A DNA stretch of 64,000 nucleotides. It comes from Betaproteobacteria bacterium (GTDB lineage: Bacteria > Pseudomonadota > Gammaproteobacteria > Burkholderiales > SG8-39). Under the pieces are notes generated by a model. The model searched no databases and was not told the origin of the DNA. It was given only the letters and a program-made list of their open reading frames with translations. Position 1 is the stretch's first letter, and every line of letters begins with the position of its first letter. Made by a program: the position numbers and the translations under genes. The stretch is from assembly GCA_016713125.1 (NCBI GenBank), contig JADJPT010000006.1:128019-192018 (forward strand), given 5' to 3'. Below are positions 8,680 to 17,662 of this stretch, piece after piece.

Positions 8680-9711
8680 CTACTTCTTGCGCGCCGCGAC
8701 CGCGGCCTCGGCCTTCTTCACCAGGTCGGGGCCGATCTGCCTGGCCCATTTGTCGTAGACCGGGCGCGTGACCTTGACGAAGGCCGCGCGCTCCTGCGGC
8801 GAGAGTTTGACGATCTTCACGCCGTAACCTTCGATGGTCTTGTGCGTGGCCGGGCTGTCACCGGTCATGCCTTCGCGGGCGATGCCGATGTTGTACTTGC
8901 CGGCCTCGATTGCAGCCTCGCGCACGATCTTCTGGTCCGCCTTGCTCCAGCTCTCCCAGACTTCCTTGTTGACCACGAAGATCAGCGGGTCGGCCACGTA
9001 GCCCCACATGGTCACGTTCTTCTGGCCCACGGTGTGCAGCTTGGCGGCCGTGAAGATGGTCAGCGGGTTCTCCTGGCCGTCGACCGCACCCGAAGCAAGC
9101 GCGGGCTGCGCGTCCGCCCAGCTCATCTGCGTGGGGTTGGCGCCCAGCGCGGTGAAGGTGTCCAGGTACAGCGGCGAACCGACCACACGGAACTTCAAGC
9201 CCTTGAAGTCCTCGGGCTTGCGCAGTTCGCGCTTGGAGTTGGTCACCTCGCGGAAGCCGTTCTCGCCCCAGGCCAGCGGCACCACGCCGGCCTTCTCGAT
9301 CACCTTGAACAGGTCCTTGCCGACCTCGCCCTGCGTGAGCGCGTCCAGGGCGGCGTAGTCCGGCATCAGGAAGGGCAGCGAAAACACGTTCAACTGCTTC
9401 AACTGCGGCGACCAGTTGATGGTCGAACCGATCGCCAGGTCGATCACGCCCTGGCGGATCGCCGTGAATTCGCGCGTCTGGTCGCCGGCCACCAGCGAAA
9501 CGCCGGGGTACATCTTGATGTTGATGCGGCCGTTGGTGCGCTGCTTGACCAGCTCCGCCCACTTCTCCCCGCCCTTGCCCCACGGGAAGGCCGAGCCCAC
9601 CACGGTGGAAAGGCGGTATTCGTTCTGATACTTGGCCTGCTGCGCCAGGGCGGAGCCGGCGGACAGCACGCCGGCGGCGGCCAGCGCGGCGATCATGGTT
9701 CTGCGTTTCAT
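8680..9711 (-). CDS. dctP: TRAP transporter substrate-binding protein (DctP family)
   Basis: Periplasmic receptor that delivers the substrate to DctQM. The ATG at 9711 gives 343 residues with a signal peptide (MKRRTMIAALAAAGVLSAG, cleavage after SALA). The family region around FKGLKFRVVGSPLY contains the arginine that usually binds the substrate carboxylate. Its reading frame is open far upstream into the E1 beta gene only because that gene carries a frameshift. The substrate cannot be told; the adjacent E1 pair suggests a 2-oxoacid or related acid. Confidence 0.93.
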   Translation of the reverse strand: MKRRTMIAALAAAGVLSAGSALAQQAKYQNEYRLSTVVGSAFPWGKGGEKWAELVKQRTNGRINIKMYPGVSLVAGDQTREFTAIRQGVIDLAIGSTINWSPQLKQLNVFSLPFLMPDYAALDALTQGEVGKDLFKVIEKAGVVPLAWGENGFREVTNSKRELRKPEDFKGLKFRVVGSPLYLDTFTALGANPTQMSWADAQPALASGAVDGQENPLTIFTAAKLHTVGQKNVTMWGYVADPLIFVVNKEVWESWSKADQKIVREAAIEAGKYNIGIAREGMTGDSPATHKTIEGYGVKIVKLSPQERAAFVKVTRPVYDKWARQIGPDLVKKAEAAVAARKK

Positions 9712-9743
9712 GTGGTTCTCCCGTTGGTCTGTTGGCGGCCCGC

Positions 9744-10707
9744 TCAGCCGGCGAGCTCTTGGAGTTTTGCGAGGATGGCCTGCGCACCGAAGCGCGCTTC
9801 GTCCTCGAGAGGCTTGGAATAGCCGACGGGTATCCGCCGGCCGCCCAATCGTTTTACCCGAACGGCGAGGCTCTCGGCAACCGTGGCCGCGACTTCGGCG
9901 CCGAAGCCCGCGGCCTGCACCGACTCGTGCACCACCAGCAGCCGCCCGGTCCTGGCCGCCGAGGCCAGCACCGCCTCGCGATCCCAGGGCCACAGCGTGC
10001 GCAGGTCCAGCACCTCGACCGAAAGTCCCCTGCGCCGCGGCCAGTTCGGCCGCCTCCAGCGAAGTGTGCAGCGCGCGCGACCAGGTCACCAGCGTCACGT
10101 CCGATCCGCTGCGCGCGATGCGCGCGCGTCCCGGCGGCAGCGCCGCCGACGCAGCCATGTCGACTTCGCCCTGCAGGCCCCAAAGTTCCTTGTGCTCCAT
10201 GTACACGACCGGATCGCCGCAGCGGATCGCCGCCGCCAGCAGGTCGTGGTTGTCCTGCGGCGTGGCCGGCGCCATCACCACCAGCCCGGGCACGTGCGCG
10301 AACCAGGCCTCGAAGGACTGCGAATGCTGCGCCGCCGAACCGGTCCACACGCCGATCGGCAGTCGCGCCACCAGCGGCACCCGGCCCTGTCCGCCGAACA
10401 TGTAGCGCGCCTTGGCCGCCTGGTTGACGATCTCGTCCATCGCGCACATGGCGAAGTCGGCGACGCGCATCTCGACCACCGGCCTGAGGCCCGCCAGCGC
10501 CATGCCCACCGCCGCGCCCATGATGGTCGACTCCGAAATCGGTGTGTCGATCACGCGATCGGCGCCGAAGTCCTGCTGCAATCCCGCGTACTGGCCGAAG
10601 ATGCCGCCGCGGCCAACGTCCTCGCCCAGCGCCACCACGCGCGGGTCGTTCCGCATGGCCTCACGCAGGGCGAGGCAGGCGGCCTGCGCGTAGTTCAGCG
10701 TGGCCAT
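9744..10707 (-). CDS. 2-oxoacid/acetoin dehydrogenase E1 component, beta subunit (frameshifted)
   Basis: Beta subunit of a thiamine-diphosphate-dependent E1 dehydrogenase. The N-terminal part from ATG 10707 includes GEDVGRGGIFGQYAGL and DTPISESTIMGAAVGMA. The C-terminal part (LDLRTLWPWD to LAKLQELAG) continues in another phase. One extra base next to a CCCC run at 10027-10030 restores a full protein of about 320 residues, so this is probably a sequence error. It lies 4 bases after E1 alpha. No E2 or E3 gene is nearby. AcoB-like and pyruvate/branched-chain E1 beta are both possible. Confidence 0.87.
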
Positions 10708-10711
10708 CGCA

Positions 10712-11788
10712 TCACTCCCATCGCCCCGCCCCGGTGTCCTGTATGTCGGTGTAGGCCGCTGCAGGCTCGGGCCAGGGCGCGGCGGTGGCGGCACGCACGG
10801 CCGCGGCGACTTCGGCTTCGGCCTCGGCGCGGATCCCGGCCAGTTGCGCCGCACTCGCGCCCAGCGCAGTGAGGCGCCCGGCGCCGATCAGCAGCGGATC
10901 CTGCTCCAGCGCGCGGCTGACCTCGTCCTGCGCCCGGTAGGCCGCCGCATCCACCGACACATGGCCTTTGACACGGTAGGTGATGGCGTGCAGGAAGCGC
11001 GGCCCGCCGCCGGCGCGGATCTCCGCGATCAGCGCCGCGGCCGCGGCATCCACCGCCAGCACGTCATTGCCGTCGACTTCCAGCCCTGGCACGTCCAGCG
11101 CTCGGGCGCGCGCCAGCGCCCCGCCGCCCGCGGTCATCGCATCGGTGGCCGTGGTGGCCGACCAGCGGTTGTCCTCGCAGACGAACAGCACCCGCAGGCC
11201 GTAGACGCGCGCCCAGTTCAGGCCTTCGAGGAACGGGCCTCGGTTGATCGCCCCGTCACCGAAGAAGCACACCACCAGCGTGTCGCGACCCAGCACCCTG
11301 GCCGCCTGCGCGGCGCCCACCGCGATCGGGATGCCCGCGGCGACCACGCCGTTGGCGCCCAGCATGCCCACCGAGAAATCGGCGATGTGCATGGAACCAC
11401 CCTTGCCGCCATTGAATCCGGTGGCGCGACCGAACAGCTCGCACATGGTGCCTTCGATCGAGGCACCCTTGGCAATGGTGTGGCCGTGGCCGCGATGCGT
11501 GGAGGTGATCTGGTCGCCGGGCAGCAGATTGGCGCAGACCCCGGCCGGCACCGCCTCCTGGCCGGTGGACAGGTGCAGTGGGCCGCGCACCTTGGCATCG
11601 CTCAGGCTGGCGCCGAATACGGCCACGCCGCCCCTGGACGCCTCTTCCGCGGCGTTCTCGAAAGCGCGTATGAGCGCCATCGTGCGGTACAGGCCGAGCG
11701 CGCGGTGCAGCGAAACGGGAGAAGTGGCGGTCTTCAAGGAGGCGCGATTGTAGGCAGCACCCCGCGGGCCGTCAAAACGCCGGCCCAC
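10712..11788 (-). CDS. 2-oxoacid/acetoin dehydrogenase E1 component, alpha subunit
   Basis: Thiamine-diphosphate-binding subunit of an E1 dehydrogenase. The binding motif starts at GDGAINRG (about residue 177) and ends with an Asn about 30 residues on, within CEDNRW. HRGHGHTIAKG and GSMHI are also typical. Up to 358 residues are possible, but the first 18-25 are not family-like, so translation probably starts at an internal TTG or GTG. It pairs with the beta gene and is divergent from pstS. The family is clear; the substrate (acetoin, pyruvate or another oxoacid) is not. Confidence 0.87.
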   Translation of the reverse strand: MGRRFDGPRGAAYNRASLKTATSPVSLHRALGLYRTMALIRAFENAAEEASRGGVAVFGASLSDAKVRGPLHLSTGQEAVPAGVCANLLPGDQITSTHRGHGHTIAKGASIEGTMCELFGRATGFNGGKGGSMHIADFSVGMLGANGVVAAGIPIAVGAAQAARVLGRDTLVVCFFGDGAINRGPFLEGLNWARVYGLRVLFVCEDNRWSATTATDAMTAGGGALARARALDVPGLEVDGNDVLAVDAAAAALIAEIRAGGGPRFLHAITYRVKGHVSVDAAAYRAQDEVSRALEQDPLLIGAGRLTALGASAAQLAGIRAEAEAEVAAAVRAATAAPWPEPAAAYTDIQDTGAGRWE

Positions 11789-11850
11789 CCAGATCGCAAA
11801 AGTCCATGCATATCAGGACCATGACGCATACAGGCCGGCGCCGCGCATGA

Positions 11851-11868
11851 CTGTCACGGAAGTGTCAC
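11851..11868 (+). promoter_or_regulatory. Pho box upstream of pstS
   Basis: CTGTCACGGAAGTGTCAC contains two 7-base repeats (CTGTCAC and GTGTCAC) spaced 11 bases start to start. This matches the PhoB binding pattern CTGTCAT-N4-CTGTCAT. It lies about 92 bases before the pstS ATG, in the intergenic region divergent to E1 alpha. This predicts induction of the pst operon by PhoBR under phosphate limitation. Confidence 0.8.
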
Positions 11869-11959
11869 TTTGCCCGATTAAGCTTCGCGCCCAGATGCAG
11901 GAACAGCTTTCATTTGGCTTACACGCTTCATTTCACGCTTAAATACACAGAGGACACCC

Positions 11960-12988
11960 ATGCTCAAGCAACGCATCCTGAAAACCCTGATCGGCGGCGC
12001 AGCCTTGGCCCTGACCATGGGCGCGGCCCAGGCGGCCGACATCACCGGCGCTGGCGCGACCTTCCCCTACCCGATCTTTGCCAAGTGGGCCGAAGACTAC
12101 AAAAAAGCCACCGGCACCGGTCTCAACTATCAGTCGATCGGTTCTTCGGGCGGGATCCGCCAGATTCGCGCAAAGACCGTGACGTTTGGTGCCTCCGATG
12201 CACCGCTGTCGGGCGCGGACCTGGACAAGGACGGCATGGTGCAGTTCCCGGTCATCCTGGGCGGCGTCGTGCCCGTGATCAACCTCGAAGGTTTCAAGCC
12301 CGGTGAACTCAAGATCACCGGTGAAGCACTCGCCGAAGTCTTCATGGGTACGATCAGCAACTGGAATGACCCCAAGCTTGCTGCGCTGAATCCGGGCAAG
12401 AAACTGCCGAACCAGACCATCACGGTGGCCCACCGCGCTGACGGCTCGGGCACGACCTTCATCTTCACCGACTACCTGAACGAAATCAGCCCGGCGTGGG
12501 CCAAGGCCGTGGGCAAGGGCGCAGCCGTCAAGTGGCCGGCAGCCTCCTCGGTCGGCGGCAAAGGCAATGAAGGGGTCGCCGCCAACGTGACTCGTGTGAA
12601 GGGCGCGGTCGGCTATGTCGAGTACGCCTACGCCAAGAAAAACAAAATGCCGCACCTGCAACTGCTCAACCGCGACGGCAAATATGTCGATCCGGACGAC
12701 GCGACCTTTGCCGCCGCTGCCGCGGGCGCGGACTGGAAGAGCGTCCCGGGCATGGGCCTGTCTCTGGTGAACCAGAAAGGCGCGCAGTCCTGGCCCATTA
12801 CCGGTGCCTCGTTCGTAATGATGTACAAGCAGCCTGCCAAAGCAGCCGATTCGAATGAAGCACTCAAGTTTTTCGACTGGGCCTTCAAGAATGGCAAGAA
12901 GCAAGCCGCCGAGCTGGACTACGTTCCGATCCCCGACGCAGTGACGAAGTACATCGCCGAGTCGGTCTGGACCCAGATCAAGCGCTAA
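11960..12988 (+). CDS. pstS: Phosphate ABC transporter substrate-binding protein
   Basis: Periplasmic high-affinity phosphate receptor. The 342-residue product has a signal peptide ending at AAQAA, followed by DITGAGATFPYPIFAKWAED, the standard start of mature PstS. It also has IGSSGGIRQI and HRADGSGTTFIFTDYL, the phosphate-binding loops. It heads pstSCAB behind a Pho box. AGAGGACACCC before the ATG supplies a ribosome site. Confidence 0.97.
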   Translation: MLKQRILKTLIGGAALALTMGAAQAADITGAGATFPYPIFAKWAEDYKKATGTGLNYQSIGSSGGIRQIRAKTVTFGASDAPLSGADLDKDGMVQFPVILGGVVPVINLEGFKPGELKITGEALAEVFMGTISNWNDPKLAALNPGKKLPNQTITVAHRADGSGTTFIFTDYLNEISPAWAKAVGKGAAVKWPAASSVGGKGNEGVAANVTRVKGAVGYVEYAYAKKNKMPHLQLLNRDGKYVDPDDATFAAAAAGADWKSVPGMGLSLVNQKGAQSWPITGASFVMMYKQPAKAADSNEALKFFDWAFKNGKKQAAELDYVPIPDAVTKYIAESVWTQIKR

Positions 12989-13011
12989 GACGCACTGGCA
13001 GGACCGCAGGA

Positions 13012-13045
13012 TGCGGGTGGCGCCCCGAAACGGTCGCCACCCGCA
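13012..13045 (+). terminator. Stem-loop between pstS and pstC
   Basis: GCGGGTGGCG and CGCCACCCGC make a perfect 10-bp stem (11 with the flanking T-A pair) around a 12-base loop, 24 bases after the pstS stop. There is no T-tract. Hairpins at this position in pst operons are known to raise pstS mRNA above that of the permease genes; that role is inferred here. Confidence 0.65.
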
Positions 13046-13079
13046 GTTGTGTAGACGCCAATAAAAACAGGGTTGGCCA

Positions 13080-14081
13080 ATGGAAAACGCAGCGCAAACG
13101 CCTCCGATGATGGACACCAGCCTGCAGAACGAGCGGCTGCTGGCGATTGCCCGCTCACAGCGGGTGCAGGACTTCATCTTTCACAAGGTCACGCTGGTAT
13201 TCGCGATGACCGTGCTGGTTGCGCTGATAGGCATCATCGTTTCTCTGATCATCAATGCATGGCCCACGCTTGAAAAGTTCGGCCTGAAGTTCTTCTACAC
13301 GGTCGAGTGGGACATCATCAACGAGGAGTTCGGCGCGGCGATCGCCATCTTCGGCACGCTGGCCAGCGCCACGATTGCGCTCATCATTGCGGTGCCGCTG
13401 AGCTTCGGCATTGCGCTGTTCCTGACCGAAACCTGTCCACTCTGGCTGCGCAAGCCGCTGGGCACGGCGGTGGAACTGCTGGCCGCGGTGCCCTCCATCA
13501 TCTACGGCATGTTCGGTCTGTTCATCTTCGCACCGCTTTTCGCGCAGTACGGTCAGCCTGCGCTGCAATCCACGCTGGGCCAGATGCCGCTGATAGGGCA
13601 GTTCTTCGGCGGCGCGATGAACGGCATCGGCATCCTCGCCGCCGGACTGATCCTGTCCATCATGATCCTGCCCTTCATCGCTTCGGTGATGCGCGACGTG
13701 TTCGAGATCGTCCCGCCCATCCTGCGCGAGTCGGCTTACGGACTGGGCTGCACCACCTGGGAGGTGGTGCGCAACATCGTGCTGCCTTACACGAAAACCG
13801 GCGTCATCGGCGGCATCATGCTGGGACTCGGTCGTGCGCTGGGCGAAACCATGGCGGTCACCTTCGTCATCGGCAACTCGCAGCGCATCGGGGCGTCTCT
13901 CTTCTCGCCGGGCAGTTCCATCGCATCGACTCTGGCCAACGAATTCGGAGAAGCGGACAACCTCCATCTTTCCAGCCTGTTTGCGCTGGGACTGGTGCTG
14001 TTCGTGATCACCTTCCTCGTGCTGGCTGCCGCCAAACTGCTGCTGATCCGCCTGGAACGCGGCCAGGGCAGCCGGACCTGA
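13080..14081 (+). CDS. pstC: Phosphate ABC transporter permease PstC
   Basis: One of two inner-membrane channel subunits of the phosphate importer. The 333-residue product has six predicted helices. The permease-ATPase coupling loop reads YGLGCTTWEVVRNIVLPYTK, and the segment GLGRALGETMAVTFVIGNSQ follows. The N-terminal extension of about 35 residues before the first helix is normal for PstC. It lies 91 bases after pstS, behind the stem-loop. Confidence 0.96.
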   Translation: MENAAQTPPMMDTSLQNERLLAIARSQRVQDFIFHKVTLVFAMTVLVALIGIIVSLIINAWPTLEKFGLKFFYTVEWDIINEEFGAAIAIFGTLASATIALIIAVPLSFGIALFLTETCPLWLRKPLGTAVELLAAVPSIIYGMFGLFIFAPLFAQYGQPALQSTLGQMPLIGQFFGGAMNGIGILAAGLILSIMILPFIASVMRDVFEIVPPILRESAYGLGCTTWEVVRNIVLPYTKTGVIGGIMLGLGRALGETMAVTFVIGNSQRIGASLFSPGSSIASTLANEFGEADNLHLSSLFALGLVLFVITFLVLAAAKLLLIRLERGQGSRT

Positions 14082-14116
14082 CAGCCCGCGAACAGAATCC
14101 ACAGGACTGAGAAAAA

Positions 14117-14965
14117 ATGGATGATTCCCTCTACCAGCGGCGCAAGCGCACCAACCAGATCGGACTCACGCTGTCCATGCTGGCCATGGTGCTCGGTATG
14201 ACGGTCCTGCTGTGGATTCTTGCGTTGCTCTTCTACAAGGGATTTGCGGCCTTCAGCTGGACCTTCTTCACCGCGTCCACGCCGGCCCCGGGCTCCGAAG
14301 GCGGCGGCCTGGCCAATGCCATCGTGGGGAGCCTGATGCTGGTGGGCATGTGCACGCTGGTCAGCACCCCGATCGGCGTACTGGCGGGAGTCTATCTGGC
14401 CGAGTACGGCGACCAGAGCCCGATTGCCGGGCTTACGCGCTTCGTGTCCGACATCATGCTATCCGCCCCCTCGATCGTGATCGGGCTGTTCGTCTACGCC
14501 ATTCTGGTCGCGCAGGTGAAGCATTTCTCAGGCTGGGCGGGCATGATCGCACTGTCGCTGATCGCCATCCCCGTGGTCGTTCGCACCACCGAGAACATCC
14601 TGCGCCTGGTGCCCGGCAGCCTGCGGGAAGCGGCCTTTGCGCTGGGCGCTCCGCGCTGGAAAGTGGCTACCATGGTCACGCTGCGTGCAGCCAAGGCGGG
14701 CGTGATCACCGGGGTCCTGCTGTCTCTGGCGCGCATCAGCGGAGAAACTGCACCGCTCCTGTTCACCGCGCTGAACAACCAGTTCTTCTCAACCGACATG
14801 AACAAGCCGCTGGCCAATCTGCCGGTGGTGATCTTCCAGTTCGCGTTGAGCCCCTACGACAACTGGATCAACCTCGCCTGGGGCGGCGCGCTGCTGATCA
14901 CCCTGGTCGTACTGCTGATCAACATCGTCACGCGCATCTTCTTCCGCGAAAAGGTATCCGCGTGA
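14117..14965 (+). CDS. pstA: Phosphate ABC transporter permease PstA
   Basis: Second channel subunit of the phosphate importer. The 282-residue product contains VPGSLREAAFALGAPRWKVA, the coupling loop contacting PstB, and SLARISGETAPLLFTALNNQ near residue 205. It lies 35 bases after pstC with GAGAAAAA before the ATG, and 31 bases before pstB. Confidence 0.96.
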   Translation: MDDSLYQRRKRTNQIGLTLSMLAMVLGMTVLLWILALLFYKGFAAFSWTFFTASTPAPGSEGGGLANAIVGSLMLVGMCTLVSTPIGVLAGVYLAEYGDQSPIAGLTRFVSDIMLSAPSIVIGLFVYAILVAQVKHFSGWAGMIALSLIAIPVVVRTTENILRLVPGSLREAAFALGAPRWKVATMVTLRAAKAGVITGVLLSLARISGETAPLLFTALNNQFFSTDMNKPLANLPVVIFQFALSPYDNWINLAWGGALLITLVVLLINIVTRIFFREKVSA

Positions 14966-14996
14966 ATATTAGAACGTATTCCCTGGAGAGCATCCG

Positions 14997-15842
14997 ATGA
15001 ACGCGACTGTCGAGACCGCAGTCAAGAGGAAAGATCCTATGAACGCGACCGTCGAGGCGGAAATCAAAATGAAAGCCGAGCCCACCCTCTCGCCGGCCAT
15101 ACGCACCGTGAACCTCAATTTTTACTACGGTGCGTTCCAGGGGCTCAAGGGCGTCAATCTCGACATCGCCGAACACCAGGTCACCGCCTTCATCGGCCCC
15201 TCGGGCTGCGGCAAGTCGACCCTGCTGCGCACCCTGAACCGCATGTACAGCCTCTACCCCGGCCAGCGTGCCGAAGGGGAAATCAACTTCTACGGTCAGA
15301 ACATCCTCGACCCCAAGCAGGATTTGAACCTGCTGCGTGCGCGCATCGGCATGGTCTTCCAGAAACCGACGCCGTTCCCCATGTCGATCTACGACAACAT
15401 CGCTTTCGGCGTCAGGCTGTACGAGAACCTGCCGCGCGCCGAGATGAACGATCGCGTGGAATGGGCGTTGCGCAAGGCCGCGATCTGGGACGAGGTCAAG
15501 GACAAGCTGGGCCAGAGCGGCCTGTCACTGTCCGGCGGCCAGCAGCAGCGCCTGTGCATCGCGCGCAGCGTGGCGGTCAAGCCGTCGGTGCTGCTGCTCG
15601 ACGAGCCTACCTCGGCGCTCGACCCGATCTCCACCGCCAAGGTCGAGGAGCTCGTGAACGAGCTCAAGACCGAGTACACGGTGGCAATCGTCACGCACAA
15701 CATGCAGCAGGCCGCGCGGGTGTCCGACTTCACGGCCTACATGTACCTGGGCGAGATGATCGAATTCGGCAAGACCGACGAGATCTTCATCAAGCCGAAG
15801 AAAAAGGCGACCGAGGATTACATCACCGGCCGCTTCGGCTGA
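14997..15842 (+). CDS. pstB: Phosphate ABC transporter ATP-binding protein
   Basis: ATPase that powers phosphate import. Walker A is GPSGCGKST, the signature is LSGGQQQRL and Walker B is VLLLDEPTSALD. From ATG 14997 the product has 281 residues. A second ATG at 15039, with AGAGGAAA before it, would give 267 residues. The first 14 residues (MNATVETAVKRKDP) and the next (MNATVEAEIK) are near duplicates, so two starts are plausible. No phoU follows, although it usually ends this operon. Confidence 0.96.
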   Translation: MNATVETAVKRKDPMNATVEAEIKMKAEPTLSPAIRTVNLNFYYGAFQGLKGVNLDIAEHQVTAFIGPSGCGKSTLLRTLNRMYSLYPGQRAEGEINFYGQNILDPKQDLNLLRARIGMVFQKPTPFPMSIYDNIAFGVRLYENLPRAEMNDRVEWALRKAAIWDEVKDKLGQSGLSLSGGQQQRLCIARSVAVKPSVLLLDEPTSALDPISTAKVEELVNELKTEYTVAIVTHNMQQAARVSDFTAYMYLGEMIEFGKTDEIFIKPKKKATEDYITGRFG

Positions 15843-15870
15843 GCCGCCGCAGCCGCGGGCGCCGGCTGCG

Positions 15871-16113
15871 TTACGCGGCGGCCTTGATCCAGTCGGCGAT
15901 CGTTCCGGGCGTCGGGATGCGTCCCGACGACACCAGTTTGCCGTTGATCACCAGGCCCGGCGTCTGCATCACGTCGTGGGCGATGATCTCCTGCATGTCC
16001 GTCACCTTCACGATCTGCGCCTCGACGCCGAGCATCTCCAGCGCCTTGCGCGAGACCTCCTCGAGCTTCCTGCAGTTGGCGCATCCGGGGCCAAGTACCT
16101 TGATGGTGAGCAT
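15871..16113 (-). CDS. Thioredoxin-like redox-active disulfide protein
   Basis: Small 80-residue thioredoxin-fold protein (redox-active disulfide protein 2 family). It has the CxxC motif GCANC near residue 10, replacing the usual WCGPC, and TPGLVINGKLVSSGRIP with the cis-proline. It follows the permease by 2 bases. This permease-disulfide protein pairing recurs in metalloid loci, where the small protein may keep the permease cysteines reduced; that role is inferred. It is the last gene of the ars operon. Confidence 0.9.
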   Translation of the reverse strand: MLTIKVLGPGCANCRKLEEVSRKALEMLGVEAQIVKVTDMQEIIAHDVMQTPGLVINGKLVSSGRIPTPGTIADWIKAAA

Positions 16114-16115
16114 GC

Positions 16116-17579
16116 TCAAACTCCTGTGGGTGTAGGGTAGCGCCGGCTGGCAACCGACAGCAGAACAGAGAGCGCGGCGATGAAAGCCGCAATCCACAGC
16201 GCCAGCCAGTACAGCGGCATGCCGTCCACCCAGGCGCCGTAGGTATAGCCCGCCATCGCGCTGAACAGGGCGACCAGTCCGACATAGGTCCAGGTCTTGG
16301 TCCGACCGATGATCGCCGTTATGATCAGTATGCTCTGCAGGGAAAGTTCGGGATCGGCCATCAGGTAGGCCAGCAGCGGGCCGCGGTGCATCCCGAGATC
16401 GAGGAACATCTTGGCGATCGGCACCTCGACCAGGGTCGGGAGGGACATGAACAGGCCGAAGGCGACGCCGGCCAGGGTCCCGCGGGCCGAGTTCGTCCCG
16501 GCCAGCGTTTCGATCCACTCCGGACGGATCAGCACGCGGATCATGCCGACCACGAACACGCCGCCCACCAGCAGCGGGAAGATCTGCTTCACGAAGCGCC
16601 ACGATTCCCACAGCCACTCGCGCAAGGAATCGGCGTCGATCCTGTAGCGGGCGAGAAAATAAATGGCGAGCAGCGCGAGCGACACGCCGAAAAATTTTCC
16701 CGTGAATCCGAAGCTCAATCCGGCTGGCGTGGCCTGGATGGCGAGTGCCGCGAACAGCAGCGTCAACGCGATCAGAGCGAGGCTGGCGAATGTCCACGCG
16801 GTAAAACCGTCATGGATGGTCTCCAGGCCCCGCCAGGCCGTCAGGCCGATCGCCCCCAGCAGACCGATCAGCAGCACGCCTTGCACGGACACGCCCTCTT
16901 CGCCCTTGGCCGCGTCGTACGGGACCAGCGCATCGAGCCAGGCCTGCCAGCCTTGCGCCCCCGCGATCGGCAACTCGAACTGAATGTGGGTGCCGGTAAG
17001 AACATCGAGTTTTAGCGTACCCATCAGCAGCAGCACGACCCATGCAAACAGGAAGACCAGCGCGGCGCGATGCATGGCCGGACCCTGCACGGCAAACGCG
17101 GAGTCGGTCGCCTGATCGTGTGCGGCGTCGTCGCTGCGGAAGATCAGCGCCATGATCAGCCCGATGCCGATGCCGAACACCAGGGACAGGAACAGGCGCG
17201 CGAAGGCCAGGTCCGGACCGATGATCCCGCCGGTGTACACCAGCGCCAGGACGTTCGCAGCGGGCGCGAAAAACAGGCAGGTGATGGCAGGACCGAGTCC
17301 CGCGCCCTTCTTGTAGATGCCGGCGAACAGCGGAACGATGGTGCAGGAACACACCGCGAGGAGCGAAGCCGCGCCGGCGGCGGCCGGGTACGAGATCGTC
17401 TTGCGCGTGTTGCGGCCGAGGAAACGGGTGATGGTTTCCTTCGGGATCAGCGCCGCCATGCCGCCCGCGATGAAGAACGCCGGCAGCAGGCACAGCAGCA
17501 CGTGCGCAGCCAGGTAGGCGGCCAGGTTTCCCAGGCCGCCATACAGAACCGGCAACACGTAGGCGGGAATCGATTCCAC
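16116..17579 (-). CDS. Permease of the UPF0718/DUF318 (ArsP-like) family
   Basis: Integral membrane protein of 487 residues with eight or more helices and a GTG start. It has the paired-cysteine motif LAVCSCTIVPLFAGIYKKGA near residue 75, which in ArsP relatives (TPFCSCS) binds trivalent organoarsenicals, and the duplicated segment LPTLVEVPIAKMFLDLGMH. It sits between acr3 (83 bases upstream) and the disulfide protein. It is therefore likely an efflux permease for a methylated or other arsenical, although the family also occurs without arsenic genes. Confidence 0.87.
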   Translation of the reverse strand: MESIPAYVLPVLYGGLGNLAAYLAAHVLLCLLPAFFIAGGMAALIPKETITRFLGRNTRKTISYPAAAGAASLLAVCSCTIVPLFAGIYKKGAGLGPAITCLFFAPAANVLALVYTGGIIGPDLAFARLFLSLVFGIGIGLIMALIFRSDDAAHDQATDSAFAVQGPAMHRAALVFLFAWVVLLLMGTLKLDVLTGTHIQFELPIAGAQGWQAWLDALVPYDAAKGEEGVSVQGVLLIGLLGAIGLTAWRGLETIHDGFTAWTFASLALIALTLLFAALAIQATPAGLSFGFTGKFFGVSLALLAIYFLARYRIDADSLREWLWESWRFVKQIFPLLVGGVFVVGMIRVLIRPEWIETLAGTNSARGTLAGVAFGLFMSLPTLVEVPIAKMFLDLGMHRGPLLAYLMADPELSLQSILIITAIIGRTKTWTYVGLVALFSAMAGYTYGAWVDGMPLYWLALWIAAFIAALSVLLSVASRRYPTPTGV

Positions 17580-17662
17580 GCATGCAACCCGAAGACTTGC
17601 GGGAAGTCAGTCTGCGCCAGGATCCGACCCCTTGCTTGAGCCAGATCAAGCCCGCTGCGGCA

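Noticed and set aside
8680..10854. One 724-codon frame apparently fusing E1 beta with DctP
   Set aside because: The E1 beta C-terminus is found intact in the next phase, DctP has its own ATG and signal peptide, and a CCCC-linked indel explains the read-through.
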